Source: Symbiodinium natans
Taxonomy: Eukaryota; Sar; Dinophyceae; Suessiales; Symbiodiniaceae
DNA length: 64,000 nt
Assembly: GCA_905221605.1 (NCBI GenBank)
Contig: CAJNDS010000521.1
Location: 41,001 to 105,000, forward strand
Reading direction: 5' to 3'
Shown here: positions 49,306-60,260 of the stretch, one piece after another
Position numbering within the stretch: position 1 is the first letter of the stretch
Layout of the letters: each line of letters opens with the position of its first letter
Translations under genes and position numbers: made by a program
The notes under the pieces: model-generated
The model's input: only the letters and a program-made list of their open reading frames with translations
Told to the model about the DNA's origin: nothing
The model's database searches: none

Positions 49306-51330
49306 GAGCTGCCTTCAATATGGCTCATATGATGATGACGGTGACGTGTACAACGCCATCGATACCGCTGGACCGTGCTTGGGGCCCTCGAACCAGCTCT
49401 TTCATTTTCGGTATGATCCGACGTGCCAAGAAGACTACAGCAGCTGCTATGATGCTTCTAAAAACACAGATGCGGACATTGAGTACATCTTCCGGCTTTA
49501 CACGGCGGAAGTCAGCTCCGACTCCAATCACGAGGTAATCAGCCGTGTGCCGTCGGAAGAGTTCAATGGTAAGTTTGGTTACGAGGAGACGCAGCACGTA
49601 ATCATCTACCGAGATGATTTTCTGCCTCGCTACTTGGTGCAGACTGAACAGTTCGAGCTGGCTGGTACATATGGCTGGTGTGATAATGGATGCAGCCCAA
49701 GCTTATGGGACTTCCAGCAGAACACGTACACGTGGACCATACTTGGGACTCTTGGCTTGGTCGACCTGCAGATCGACTGCCAGGCGCAACACGTCATCCA
49801 GGACTTGAAGAAGGAGCCAGTAGAGCCTGGCGATGTTGAGGGCGAAGCCCAGTACAAAGCGGACACGATCCAATGGAAATGTGCAAGGGTGGTGGGTTTG
49901 GGGGCTTGTGTGGAGAAGGTGTCTTTGGAGTTGTCGGAGCTTGATGAGCTGCAAGCTTTACGCTTTATGGGTGTGGACTGTGGCGAGGGATACGCTATGC
50001 AAGCTTTGAAATGCGAGCAGGATGTGAAGAGCCAAGCAATTCGCTTTCGGGCCACATGTTGCCAGCTGATGTCCCTGCCGGTCACTATGAGGCCGGGCGA
50101 CATCCGTGATGAGGACCTTGCAGTGGAAGATGGCATATATTGCCCAGTCGGCCTGGACAGCTCAGGTAGACCCAGCTTCTCGCAAGAGCTTAGCTTCAAG
50201 TGGAGCGAGGCCAGTGCCAGTGGCACCTTGACTTACGATCGAGGAGCCGGCGCATGGTGCCTCGCTACGACAAGTGGAAGTGGCGACCCATCCTGCGTGG
50301 AAGGTGAGGTGGTGCATCCATTGGAACTCGGCATCGAGACGCAATTCTCATACACGAGCGCCACTTCCGCAGCCTTGGACGGCTACACCTCAGGCTCCGG
50401 CTGGCACCTGCTGCCCGTGCGAGACTTCAGCTCCCTTTTCTCCCCACAAGGCGCAGAGGCGCTTGCCACGCCAGAACCCACAGAAGCCGTGACGAGCTTC
50501 TCCAGTCCGGCAGCCGTGCTACCCGAAGCTGCACCTCAGGAGCCTCAGCTAGACTCGCTTCAGCTCGACTCGCTAGACGAGGACGCGTACCAGCCAGAAT
50601 GCAAAGACAAAGTCCACCCCGGGTCCACAGACTTCGACTCAGGAGAAATGAACAAGAATGCCTACGATTTGCCTCCGGAAAACCCCTGCCATTGGGTCCA
50701 TGCGCTTCTTAATCCGACGGCAGTTGACCCAGAATATGACGGCGGCCCCTCGGGGCTTGTTTGGAAGCCTGCCCCACAGTTTGACTCCCGCGAGTCTTGG
50801 ACGGACAAGTCTGGAGACTCAACTGGAGGCAGCTATGGCGTCACTTACAAAAGTGTGAAGGAGTGTTCCGACAGAGAGATCAGCCGGGATGCGTCCTATG
50901 GAAGGGATGCGCGGATCAACGCCATTGGAGTAGGAATCCCTTCGACTGCTCTCGGTTTTGCGGGGGACTTGCTGGGCATTTGGGACACAGACTGGAACTT
51001 TCCGGGCAAGTTTCTCAGAAGCATTGTTTCAGCAGCGAAGTTCGGAGTCGACGTCACGGGCCTTTCCAATGACTTCCTAAGAGACAACAAGTATGGCCCC
51101 AACAGCCGGGATGACTGCATGCCTTTGCAGCACGGCCTGGCCCGCATGTTCTGCGACTTGCACTGCGTGCGTGATGCCGTCAAGACGGGCGATAAGGTAA
51201 TCCTAAGCAACCTCGAGGCAGCGTTTCAGCACATGCAAAGTGTCACAACGCAGCTTTTCGACCACTATCTCGGAGGGGGCACTGCAGATGAAGCCGCGCC
51301 AACGTCGAGCCTGAGGCTTGGCTTGGGTTG
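49306..51330 (+). CDS. Large Cys-rich secreted/surface protein, longest exon
   Basis: The acceptor CTAG (49302-49305) is followed by LQYGSYDDDGDVYNAIDTAG, so coding starts before the first Met at 49346. The exon encodes about 670 residues with many Cys pairs (GTYGWCDNGC, VGLGACVEKV, ATCCQLMS, DCMPLQHGLARMFCDLHC) and an acidic repeat LDSLQLDSLDED. A short hydrophobic segment (IGVGIPSTALGFAGDLLGIW) might be membrane-associated. It probably ends close to 51330, just before a TA/TG microsatellite that sits in the following intron. Confidence 0.6.
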
Positions 51331-51361
51331 GCTTGGCATATCTTGGCATGTTGCGCCGCCG

Positions 51362-51463
51362 TGTATATATATATATATATGTATGTATGTATGTATGAAT
51401 GTATGTATACATACATATATATATGTATGTATACATACATATATATATATATATGTATATATA
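51362..51463. repeat. TA/TATG microsatellite within an intron
   Basis: About 100 bp of alternating TATA and ATGT units, including (TA)10-like and (TATG)n runs with local palindromes (GTATACATACATATATATATGTATGTATAC). It separates two exons of the secreted protein gene, so it lies in an intron. It generates spurious Tyr/Ile/Cys frames on both strands. Confidence 0.85.
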
Positions 51464-51466
51464 GAG

Positions 51467-52050
51467 GCTTCCAAGAGCTCCTGAAGTCCAAGCTTTTAAG
51501 GATCGTGAAGCGGATGAGTGCGAGGTTTACAGAGATGAAATCCATGGTTCACTCCAGAGCCTTTCACCAGATGGCCGCGACCGCCGCTGCCCGTAGCATT
51601 GAAGCCTTTTCGGCACAGCTGCGAGCGGCCAAGGCCCTCCCAGACGGGAACCTAACGTCGGGGCTCCACAGCATCGCGGGCGGCGTGGAGCAACTCCACG
51701 CGCTGGTGAGCGCTGCATCCACCCATGAGAAGCTGACTGCCGCCCAATCTGTTGCCGACCGTGCTGGGGAGTACGTGACGGCCATGATGCGGGTGATGCG
51801 GTCCAAGGCCCACACCCTCGGCCTCTACAAGAGAACTAGCGTCGAGAGCAAACAGCGCCAGCACTGGCTCCGGAATTCGCACGCGAGCCTGGAGGATGTG
51901 ATGCAAGAGCTGAGGGAGGGCTCCCTCATGATGGCCATGGACAGCATGGACAAGACCTGGTGGCAGCTGCGGGCGCAGTTCGACCAGTACTTCGACGCCA
52001 TGGATGAACACTGGGCGGGTTTTAAGACGGCACTTGTGGCACTGGACGGT
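51467..52050 (+). CDS. Large Cys-rich secreted/surface protein, helical exon
   Basis: It follows the intron ending ATATAGAG. The frame reads FQELLKSKLLRIVKRMSARF, then helical segments (SLEDVMQELREGSLMMAMDS, FDQYFDAMDEHWAGFKTALV). The coding part probably ends at ALDGYT (about 52050); the remainder of the frame to TGA 52167 looks intronic. The content changes from Cys-rich to a long alpha-helical or coiled-coil stalk. Confidence 0.5.
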
Positions 52051-52548
52051 TACACGGGCAGGCGCTTGCCCTGCTTTTGCCTTTTGCTTTTCCTTGTTTC
52101 CTTGAGAGCCTCTGTGCACTGTAGCCGCTGTAGCCGCTGTAGCACCGCTGTAGCCCCCGGCCCTTGAAGAGGTGCTCCCTGTCCTTCGCCGGCCTGCAAT
52201 CTGCATGGGTGATGTCGGCCCAGGCCCATGCGAAGGCCCAGCGCACCTTGCAGGCGCAGACTTCCTGAACGAGTTTCCAAGCCCAAGCCCTCCCACACCC
52301 GGCAGAGTCTTTGTGTGTTGCGTAGGCCGTGTGGGCCGCTGCAAATCCGCTGGTTGGCCTGCTGATCTCGCAGGCCCTGGATGCCACTCGGCTCAGACGC
52401 GAACGTCCAAAAAAAGCAAGCGTGCGCGCGGGATATGCCGCGTGTAACATGCCTTCTTGCCTCAAAACACACTCGGTTTTTCTTTTTTTCTCCCGCGTTT
52501 GAGACACGGCGGTCGTGCTCTCTCGCAATTCTTTGCTGCACGTCGCAC

Positions 52549-52884
52549 CAAAGCGCTTGGCACGAGGCAGAGATCCTGGCGGCCTTCGCCAAGAGGGATG
52601 CGGCCAGCGTCAACGCTTCGCAGGTCTTGGCGGCCTTGGCGAGCGAGGCCGCCCTGTGCGATTGTCGGAACACCACAGAGACGCCGGAGCCCACCGGGCG
52701 CCGGAGCACGCAGAGCAGCTTTGGACAAGGCGCGATCTTGTCGGCCCTGAAGAAGGGGCTTGAGGACGGCCTCTTCGGGCAGACCCTTCAGCAGATTCAA
52801 ATTGTCTTTGCTGAGATGGACTTGCTGGTAGAGCAATATGCCAGCACAGGCAGGAAGCGGCTGAAAAAGCGTTTTCAATCGTGA
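52549..52884 (+). CDS. Large Cys-rich secreted/surface protein, terminal exon
   Basis: It starts after CACCAAAG with AWHEAEILAAFAKRDAASVN and continues helical (GQTLQQIQIVFAEMDLLVEQ) to KKRFQS and TGA at 52882-52884. It has one Cys pair (LCDC). This resembles the C-terminal helical tail I recall from large dinoflagellate proteins of the same kind. The whole gene, 43-52.9 kb, is the best host-gene candidate in the window. Confidence 0.5.
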   Translation, partial: QSAWHEAEILAAFAKRDAASVNASQVLAALASEAALCDCRNTTETPEPTGRRSTQSSFGQGAILSALKKGLEDGLFGQTLQQIQIVFAEMDLLVEQYASTGRKRLKKRFQS

Positions 52885-55600
52885 TGATTGTAGGCCGCGT
52901 GCCAACACGTGCATATACGTGCAGGCCTTGGGAAGCCTCCAAACCAAGAGGTTTTCAATGATTCTAGGCAAAGGATGGCGGCAGCTCGGACTTGGATTCT
53001 GCATCTTGTCATTGAGTGATATTGAGTGTGTGACGACGCTGGCGCATGCTGGCGCTCAGGAAATTCTTCTCACGTATGGTGAAATCCAAAATGCCACGGC
53101 GACAAAGATGTGGGGGAGTTGGAGAGCCTCACGCTGTGGATGCTGAAATGCCAGGATGCTGCAGCCTGCGGTAGGCTTCAGTTTCCTGTCAGCGCTGCAT
53201 CTGAGAGACCCCAGCACTTGCTTCGAGAATGTCTGAGTTGGGGCGCTTCCGCGACATCTGTGCCCGCAGGAGCATGTGCTCTCTCAGTCATTCGGTTGGC
53301 CGGCAGCAGCTCCACGCATATCCATGCCAACCTAGGCACGGGTCCCGCTGTTCTCTGATGCACGAGAGGCTGCATGTAGGAATGTTCTTGCCGGGAATTG
53401 CCATGTATATCAAAGTTGATACCTCCACAAGGCTTTGAGCGCATCGCGACTCTGGCGTGAGAAGACGTGCTGGCATCATCGGTTTTACTTTTTCGCCCCT
53501 CGGGGTTCCGAACGCGGCCACATGTACAGATGAGATTGGCAGCACCGTTCTGGATACCATGCGTATCTTTGCGCTGGTGTAGACACAGCCCCATGCATAT
53601 GCTGACATGTCCAAAAGTCAGAAGACGTGCAAAACATTCACAGGCCGTTGACAATTTGAACCTGACAACCTCAAATTTGAACCTGATAACCTCAAGGAGT
53701 GAGCCACACAGGTAAGAAGTTTCGAGTGTCTTCACGCTTGCAGCGCGGTTTAAAATTCTTTAGTTTCTCGATGTTTCTCGACTGGCTTCGGTGGGCGGCA
53801 CTCTCATGCAGGGCGCAGGGTAATCCGTAAAACTTTGCCTACGCATCGAGCAGAACTCAGACCGGCATGACTGTCCCACCCGTCAGAACGGGCAGGCCGA
53901 AGGCCTCAACGCTTACGGTCCGGGTCACTGTTCCCTGCGGAACATGACGTGGGTCGTTTCTTAGAGACTTCCATTTCTTAGAGACTGGCAGAAAAGTCCG
54001 AGGAACGTGCAAAAGTTCGAAGTTCGAATCCGAGCAAATTCTCGGATTGTCTGCGGATTTCCAAGAATTCCTGGTGTCAATCGGGATCTTACACGAACCC
54101 CTACTACAGTTACTACACCCGATGTCGAGAGCAAAACATCCCTGAATGACCAGCAGACGTTTGCTGTTGCAGCCATCAATCTCGTAGCGCCACATTGGGC
54201 CAAGATCAGCCCCGGATCGCTGCTGGGATCCATTTGGGCCCCAACCCTCCGGCTCAAACGGCAAACATGCCCAACAAAAATCAACAAGATCTTCATCCTG
54301 GCTGCCTCCAGGATCGGGCTTAAGGTCCATGTGAAGGCCTGCTCTGAAGCATGGCATGGAAGGTGTGATAAAGCATATATGATGCTTGCCGAAGGACCCG
54401 CTCTGTCAGGAACACTTGTCCCGGTTTTCCATCGGCCATGAGGAAATCGAGCCCTCGCTCTGAGATTCGGCGGCTTTGCTGCTGGGTGAGCCAAACATCG
54501 CCTGTCCACAATTCGCTCATGGCAGCATTGGCTGTCTTGGCAGCAGCACTCTTGGATTAGCAGAATGAGGTTTTCCAACATCTACTGCGTCAATTGCCTG
54601 CAACATAGGCAATCAAACCGAAGGAACACGGCTGGGTCTACGCAAGAGGGATCAAGATCATCATCAGCACGTGAAGTGACGTGCCGGATGTTCCAGTGGG
54701 CCTGGGGCATGCTCGCAAAGGCTGAATACCCGACCATGTCCTTGCGCTGATTGTTTGGATGTAGGGATGCTTCCTGGTAGCCTCGCCCACGACATGAAGA
54801 ACTCTGCATTTTCACGAACCCTGTGACAGCCTGTGACCATGAAGCTGTAGCGCTTGGCACAAGTAGCATAATGTGTTACAGCAACTCCAAAGGTTGCCAA
54901 AAAAACTACCAGAAACCTTGCAGTAGGCCTTGAAAGGAACAGTGAGAGCCAACCTTGCATCGACACGGGGCGTCAGACGCATTGTCCAAGGTGAAAGTTG
55001 TGGAGGATATCGGGCAGGGCTTGTCAGTGGTGCATCAAGTGCTTTGTGAAGCCAGAGTCGGTAGGCAGGGCATTCAGAGAACACTACATGGGGAACATGG
55101 GATGTATACCAAACGGCATTCCAAACATCACATGTAGAGCACAGCCCTGATGATTCAGATATGGGACACATCTTCATAGGGCAGCCCTGGCGCTCCCGCC
55201 ATGCAACGATGGCACGCCTTGTTGGCCTGCCGACTCGTCCCGTCCTTGGGCTTTTGAAAGAACGGGTGAAATTGCCTACGGGCTTACCTGTGCTAGACAG
55301 CCCCAATCACCCTTATTCCCCAAAACACAGAACCATAGGCGAGAACCATCCCTCGGCGGCAGTCCATCATGGCCAAGGTCGCGAAGGTCAAACTAGATGA
55401 GGTGGATGAGGTGTGCGCCTCAACACGAGTGCAGCCCAAAGCCTGGTGGTGAAGCTGTGGCCCTTGGAAGTTTGGCAGCATGCGGAGGGCTGTTCTTGGA
55501 TCCAACATATCCCACACCATGCCCGAACGCAGGCTGAAACTGTATGAGGAAGCAGGCGTTTTTCCCCCCGGTTCTGACGGGTTGTGCGAGGTCTTTCGGG
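52885..55600. other. No recognised gene
   Basis: Frames of 140-206 codons overlap in opposite orientation at 53.86-54.58 kb and cannot be told apart by composition. There is a perfect 21-bp type tandem pair at 53653-53694 (AATTTGAACCTGAYAACCTC) and short duplications near 53957-53985. I see nothing else. Confidence 0.4.
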
Positions 55601-55662
55601 TCTTGCCGAGGTGGGTGGAACACTCGGGGCGGCACTAAGGCGGCCTCCTCCGCCGATGAGCA

Positions 55663-55683
55663 CCCCCCCCCCCCCCCCCCCCC
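55663..55683 (+). repeat. Poly-C tract, 21 bases
   Basis: A run of 21 C lies in a C/T-rich stretch, 101 bp before a second longer run. The satellite array follows 200 bp later. Confidence 0.9.
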
Positions 55684-55784
55684 GCCCGAAGTCCTCCCGT
55701 CAGCGCGACAGTGCCAACTTCATTCGTCTTCATGATTCCTTCACTCACAGGTCCATTCTTGTTTCAGCACTTGTGCTGTTTGCA

Positions 55785-55811
55785 CCCCCCCCCCCCCCCC
55801 CCCCCCCCCCC
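55785..55811 (+). repeat. Poly-C tract, 27 bases
   Basis: A run of 27 C, preceded by TGTTTGCA and followed by GTCATGTGCG. Length is probably variable between individuals or poorly assembled. Confidence 0.9.
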
Positions 55812-55859
55812 GTCATGTGCGCAAGCGAATAGCCCCGATATCTTGGCCCTCTCAGGGCT

Positions 55860-57215
55860 CCTGGTCCTTCAGCGTGAGCGTACAGCTCCCCCCCCAGCCC
55901 GTCCTCAGCGTCACCATTCTGGGCCGCAAGTCCATCTGCGTAGTAAGCTAACCCCTTTCTCTCGTGCCGAAAACCTGGGGTTGGGCCTGCTCTGGCTAAA
56001 ATCAGCCTCTTCAGGCCCAAACCCCCTTTCTCGAGCCGAAAACATGAGTCTGGGCCAGTTGTAAGGCCCTTGGCCTGGTCAGGGCACCAGCGTCACAACC
56101 TGCGCCCCAAATCGGCCTTCTGGGCCGCTGGTCCCTGCGTTGTACGCAAACCCCCTTTCTCGAGCTGTAAACCTGGGGTTGGGCCAGCTGTAGCAAAAAT
56201 CAGCCTCTTCAGGCCCAAACCCCCTTTCTCGAGCCGAAAACATGAGTCTGGGCCAGTTGTAAGGCCCTTGGCCTGGTCAGGGCACCAGCGTCACAACCTG
56301 CGCCCCAAATCGGCCTTCTGGGCCGCATTTCCCTGCGTTGTAAGCAAACCCCCTTTCTCGAGCTGTAAACCTGGGGTTGGGCCAGCTGTAGCAAAAATCA
56401 GCCTCTTCAGGCCCAAACCCCCTTTCTCGAGCCGAAAACATGAGTCTGGGCCAGTTGTAAGGCCCTTGGCCTGGTCAGGGCACCAGCGTCACAACCTGCG
56501 CCCCAAATCGGCCTTCTGGGCCGCTGGTCCCTGCGTTGTAAGCAAACCCCCTTTCTCGAGCTGTAAACCTGGGGTTGGGCCAGCTGTGGCAAAAATCAGC
56601 CTCTTCAGGCCCAAACCCCCTTTCTCGAGCCGAAAACATGAGTCTGGGCCAGTTGTAAGGCCCTTGGCCTGGTCAGGGCACCAGCGTCACAACCTGCGCC
56701 CCAAATCGGCCTTCTGGGCCGCTGGTCCCTGCGTTGTAAGCAAACCCCCTTTCTCGAGCTGTAAACCTGGGGTTGGGCCAGCTGTAGCTAAAATCAGCCT
56801 CTTCAGGCCCAAACCCCCTTTCTCGAGCCGAAAACATGAGTCTGGGCCAGTTGTAAGGCCCACTTGGCCTGGTCAGGGCTCGTGGTCCTTCAGCCCAAGC
56901 GTGCAGCACCCCCGTTCCCGTCCCCAGGGTCCCGAACCCATCATCGTCACCAACCTGCGCCCCAAATCGGCCTTCTGGTCCATCTGCGTAGTAAGCCCTT
57001 TCTCGAGCCGAAAACCTGGGGTTGGGCCAGCTGAAGCTAACATCAGCCTCTTCAGGCCCAAACCCCCTTTCTCGAGCCGAAAACATGGGTCTGGGCCAGT
57101 TGTAAGGCCCACTTGGCCTGGTCAGGGCTCGTGGTCCTTCAGCCCAAGCGTTCAGCACCCCCGTTCCCGTCCCCAGGGTCCCGAGCCCATCAGCGTCACC
57201 AACCTGCGCCCCAAA
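55860..57215. repeat. 198-bp tandem satellite
   Basis: Five regular units of 198 bp between about 56020 and 57010 share more than 95% of bases, with diverged partial units on both sides. Each unit contains two copies of a core ACCCCCTTTCTCGAGCYG, spaced 128 and 70 bp. As 198 is divisible by three and the unit has no stop in one frame, it produces a 410-codon frame (56070-57302) with a 66-residue repeat. I regard that frame as a by-product. Confidence 0.9.
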
Positions 57216-57423
57216 TCTGGGCAGAGCATGTGTCGTATTGCTGTGTCTACCTTCTCTGTTCGGTCCCCTTGCGAAACAAAAGATGCTTCTTTGAGATGTT
57301 AGGTGCGTCATCCTGGCATCCGTAGATACACTTTGCCCGCATGCGCCATGTGTCCGCCGACCTCCTCAAGCAAAGGCTTTGTGCTGTACGTGTTCAACTC
57401 TTGTAGGCCTGCCTCGCCCGCCA

Positions 57424-58773
57424 TGGACCCATCATGGCAAGAGGATGCGCGTCGCGCTGTGCACATGGGGCTTCTCTTCGCAGAGCGCAGCATCGACGCC
57501 TTGCTACCTCCGGCAGGCCTCGCAGAGGCAGCTGGCCTTCCACCGCCTGGCATCGAGGATGCGCGTACAGTTTCCCAGGCCCCCCGCTCCACTACGTCAA
57601 CTGGCCAGCTCCGTGGACTTCCTCGCCTTCCGCGTCCACCAGCACGTGTACCTTCGCCTTGGGCACAGGGCGCCCCAGTGAACAGCTCCAGCAAAGCTGG
57701 AAGCAGTGCTCCAGGCCGCATTACTCCTCGTGCCTCCCCCTCCAGTGCGCGCCTCCAAGGTCCGCCGCGAGGGATTTCGGCCAAACCACGCAGTGGGCTC
57801 CCCTTGGCACAAGCTCGCGATGCCCCAAACCTACTGCAGTCCCTGCTCGCCCTCGCCCGGCACGCGCTGCACTTCCAAGATGCGCTACTGGGGCAATCGG
57901 CGCAACGCCGCCAGTCATCACCACACGCAGCTTTGAACTTTTTGGGGAGCATCGCGGCGTCAGTGGACCTCCACCCCGAGTACGTCCACGCCTGCAAGCA
58001 TCTCGTACTTTGCAGTCTCGTGAAGGCCGTGGCCGCGCTCGCTCCCGCAGTCCAGCCCGCACACGGAATGCTGGGACCACACCTTCGTCGTCGGGGCTGA
58101 GGCCAAAGTGCCCTCCTTTAGGAGGACGAGGAAGTAGCAGGCACACCTTCGCAGCCAGCTCCGCTCACAGTATTTCGGTCTGCCCAAACAGCTACTCAAG
58201 CGGCTACTCCGAAGGGCTCGGCCAAGCAGAAGCGAGCCAACCTTACCCGGGAATCTCGCCCTCACTGGCTGCTCTGGAGCCCAGCTTCCAGCTTGCGCAG
58301 ACCCGACGGAGTTCTCGCAAGTCCCCGGCTTTCTTCTTGTCGCACGTCGCCTTCGCCACGCCGGGCCTGGCCGACCGCATCCTGAAGGAACTCCTGCGAG
58401 CGGCGAGCCAGGACCAGCATGGTCGAGCCAAGCTTGCGTCCCGTGGGTACCCTCAAAATCTCACTGGCCAGGAGGTCAGTGACACCGGCGCTGCCAGCGC
58501 CCGAAGTCGACTCCTCAACCAACCCAGCCTCTTCGTTCCCAGCTGCGGAGCTCGACCCGCCTGATGAATCTGGTCCCTTGCCTGGTCCAATTCACAGCGG
58601 GTGCTTCGGAAGAGGGCTGGACATGTGTGTGTTGTCGAGACGACATCCTGGCCACTGACAAGCTCGTACGACTGGAATGCCCCCACGTAGTACATTCAGA
58701 CTGCCTTGAACGTTGGCTCAACGCCCCGCATGCTCGAGGTCGTTGCCCGGAGTGCAACGCTCCAGTGCTTTAA
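57424..58773 (+). pseudogene. N-terminal part of a LINE with a RING-H2 finger
   Basis: Pro/Ser/Arg-rich frames (57434-58564, with YVNWPAPWTSSPSASTSTCT) lead to a short frame 58564-58773 containing TCVCCRDDILATDKLVRLEC then PHVVHSDCLERW and CPECNAP. The C-x2-C, C-x-H-x2-H-x2-C and C-x2-C ligands define a RING-H2-type finger. The linker before it switches frame at least once (PAPEVDSSTNPASSFPAAEL lies in a third frame). RING fingers followed by an EEP endonuclease recur in dinoflagellate LINE proteins as I recall. Confidence 0.6.
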
Positions 58774-59288
58774 GGGCTGATCGGCCCTAGGTAGCCTTCT
58801 GTGAAATCCACGGTCGCAGTTGTACAGCTGTTGTCCGATTCTTCAACTGCGCTTCCTTTCTCGTATTTCTTCACTCTGCTCTGCGTGGCAGGCTCACACC
58901 GCGAAAGGCAGTTCACCTCCGTAGTGCGGTACTCCCCTCATTGTTCCCAATCTGTCCACGAGCAAGCAGTAAGTAGGCGCTTATGGTCACCTGCTCGCCT
59001 TCGGTCATGCGCCCGCCCGGCATGCTTTCATGCTGTAGACTTTGCTCGTCAGTAGTACCACCTGTCCCCGAACATGTCCTTCTATACGTCATCGCCAGCT
59101 CCTCCCAACCGGCCTCGGCTCTCTAGCCATTCTGTTCTCATCCTCTGGCATGGACCTTCTTGAAGATGGTGGCGACTCCTCGTCTTCGGCTCCTTCTACA
59201 CCTCGCGCGGCTGTTGAAGCGGCCGACGATCGTCTACTCGTCGCAGTAGAGGAACAACAGTCTCCACCCTCTTTCTCGGGACAAATGT

Positions 59289-60115
59289 TTGGGAGACGAC
59301 ATGTCCTGGAGAGGCTCGCAAGTGCTCCGCCTGGCAACTGTCCAGTGCGGCAGCACAGGTCGGAATCGACACCAATGGGGTATTTGGCAGGGGCAGAGCT
59401 TGGCCACACTGGGGGCGGATGTGGCCTTTCTCACGGAGACAGCGCTGCAGAGCGATGCGCAACACGTGCTAGCGTGCAAAGGCCTGCTTCCCGCTGGCTA
59501 CCGTGCAGTCAGCCACGGCCGCTCCCCTCAGTGTCCCAGCTCTCCTCCTCCTCCTCCTCTTCATCTGGGGCCGGCTCAGGCGTCCTCCTTGCAGTTCGGG
59601 CAGGCTACTCGGCTGATTGGAGTGATGTTTCCAGGCACGCTTCTGGGAGAGCTGTAGCTGCAGTTTTGCATACTCAAAACGGCCTCAGCTTCAGAGTCGC
59701 TGCGATCTACGGCCCAGTCGGTGCCTGCTTGCCGGACTTGGTGTCCGCCACGCCTCCTCTCTTCACGATGAACAAGCCCTTAAAGAGTTTCTGGACACCC
59801 AAATTAGGAAGGCCGCTGAACATCAACAGCTACTCCTCGTCGGGGGTGACCTCAACTCTTTCGTGTCCCAAGAGCTTGATTGTTGGGAGGGCACATACTC
59901 CGTCCGTCCAGCCTCCTTGGCACCTTTCCTTCAGGCACGTGGCTTCCTGGACATGTTCCGCGCCAGGCACCCTCGACTTAAAGCATTCACCTTTTTCTCC
60001 CGGGCAGGTTCAGCAAGCCGGCTTGACTCCGGATGGTGGACGCCACGCCCATCCTTGGAGGTTCATCTTCTCAACGCCTCGATTCTATGGAAGTGGGACC
60101 GCCGGGTCGCCAGTT
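59289..60115 (+). pseudogene. EEP endonuclease of the same LINE, frameshifted and truncated
   Basis: Endonuclease motifs occur in three successive frames: LRLATVQCGSTGRNRHQWGI ... VAFLTETALQ (catalytic Glu); GSGVLLAVRAGYSADWS ... FRVAAIYGPVG; and LLLVGGDLNSFVSQELDCWE ... FTFFSRAGSASRLDSGWW (GDLN and the SRLD motif). The family's INAAILWKWDRR-like end is present as LNASILWKWDRRVAS. The protein-like sequence stops at about 60115, exactly where satellite-type sequence begins, so the RT is missing. Confidence 0.65.
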
Positions 60116-60260
60116 GCAACTAAAATCAGCTCTTCTGGCCCAAACCCCCTTTCTCGAGCCGTAAACCTGGGTTTGGGCCAGTTGAAGCAATAACCCCCTT
60201 TCTCGAGCCGAAAACCTGAGATCAGCCTGTTCTGGCCCAAAACCCCCTTTCTCGTGTCCC
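60116..60260. repeat. Diverged satellite units on the right side of the LINE relic
   Basis: Three copies of the core AAACCCCCTTTCTCG occur at about 60143, 60194 and 60240, with CAGCTCTTCTGGCCC and GGTTTGGGCCAG, as in the array at 56-57 kb. The LINE relic therefore lies between two blocks of the same satellite. Confidence 0.75.

Noticed and set aside
53961-54581. 206-codon minus-strand frame and its 144-codon plus-strand partner
   Set aside because: Both look moderately protein-like and overlap. I have no motif or splice evidence to choose one.
56070-57302. 410-codon plus-strand frame with a 66-residue repeat
   Set aside because: It follows from a 198-bp satellite unit without stops in one frame. 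There is no other sign of coding, and the reverse strand shows matching repeated frames.
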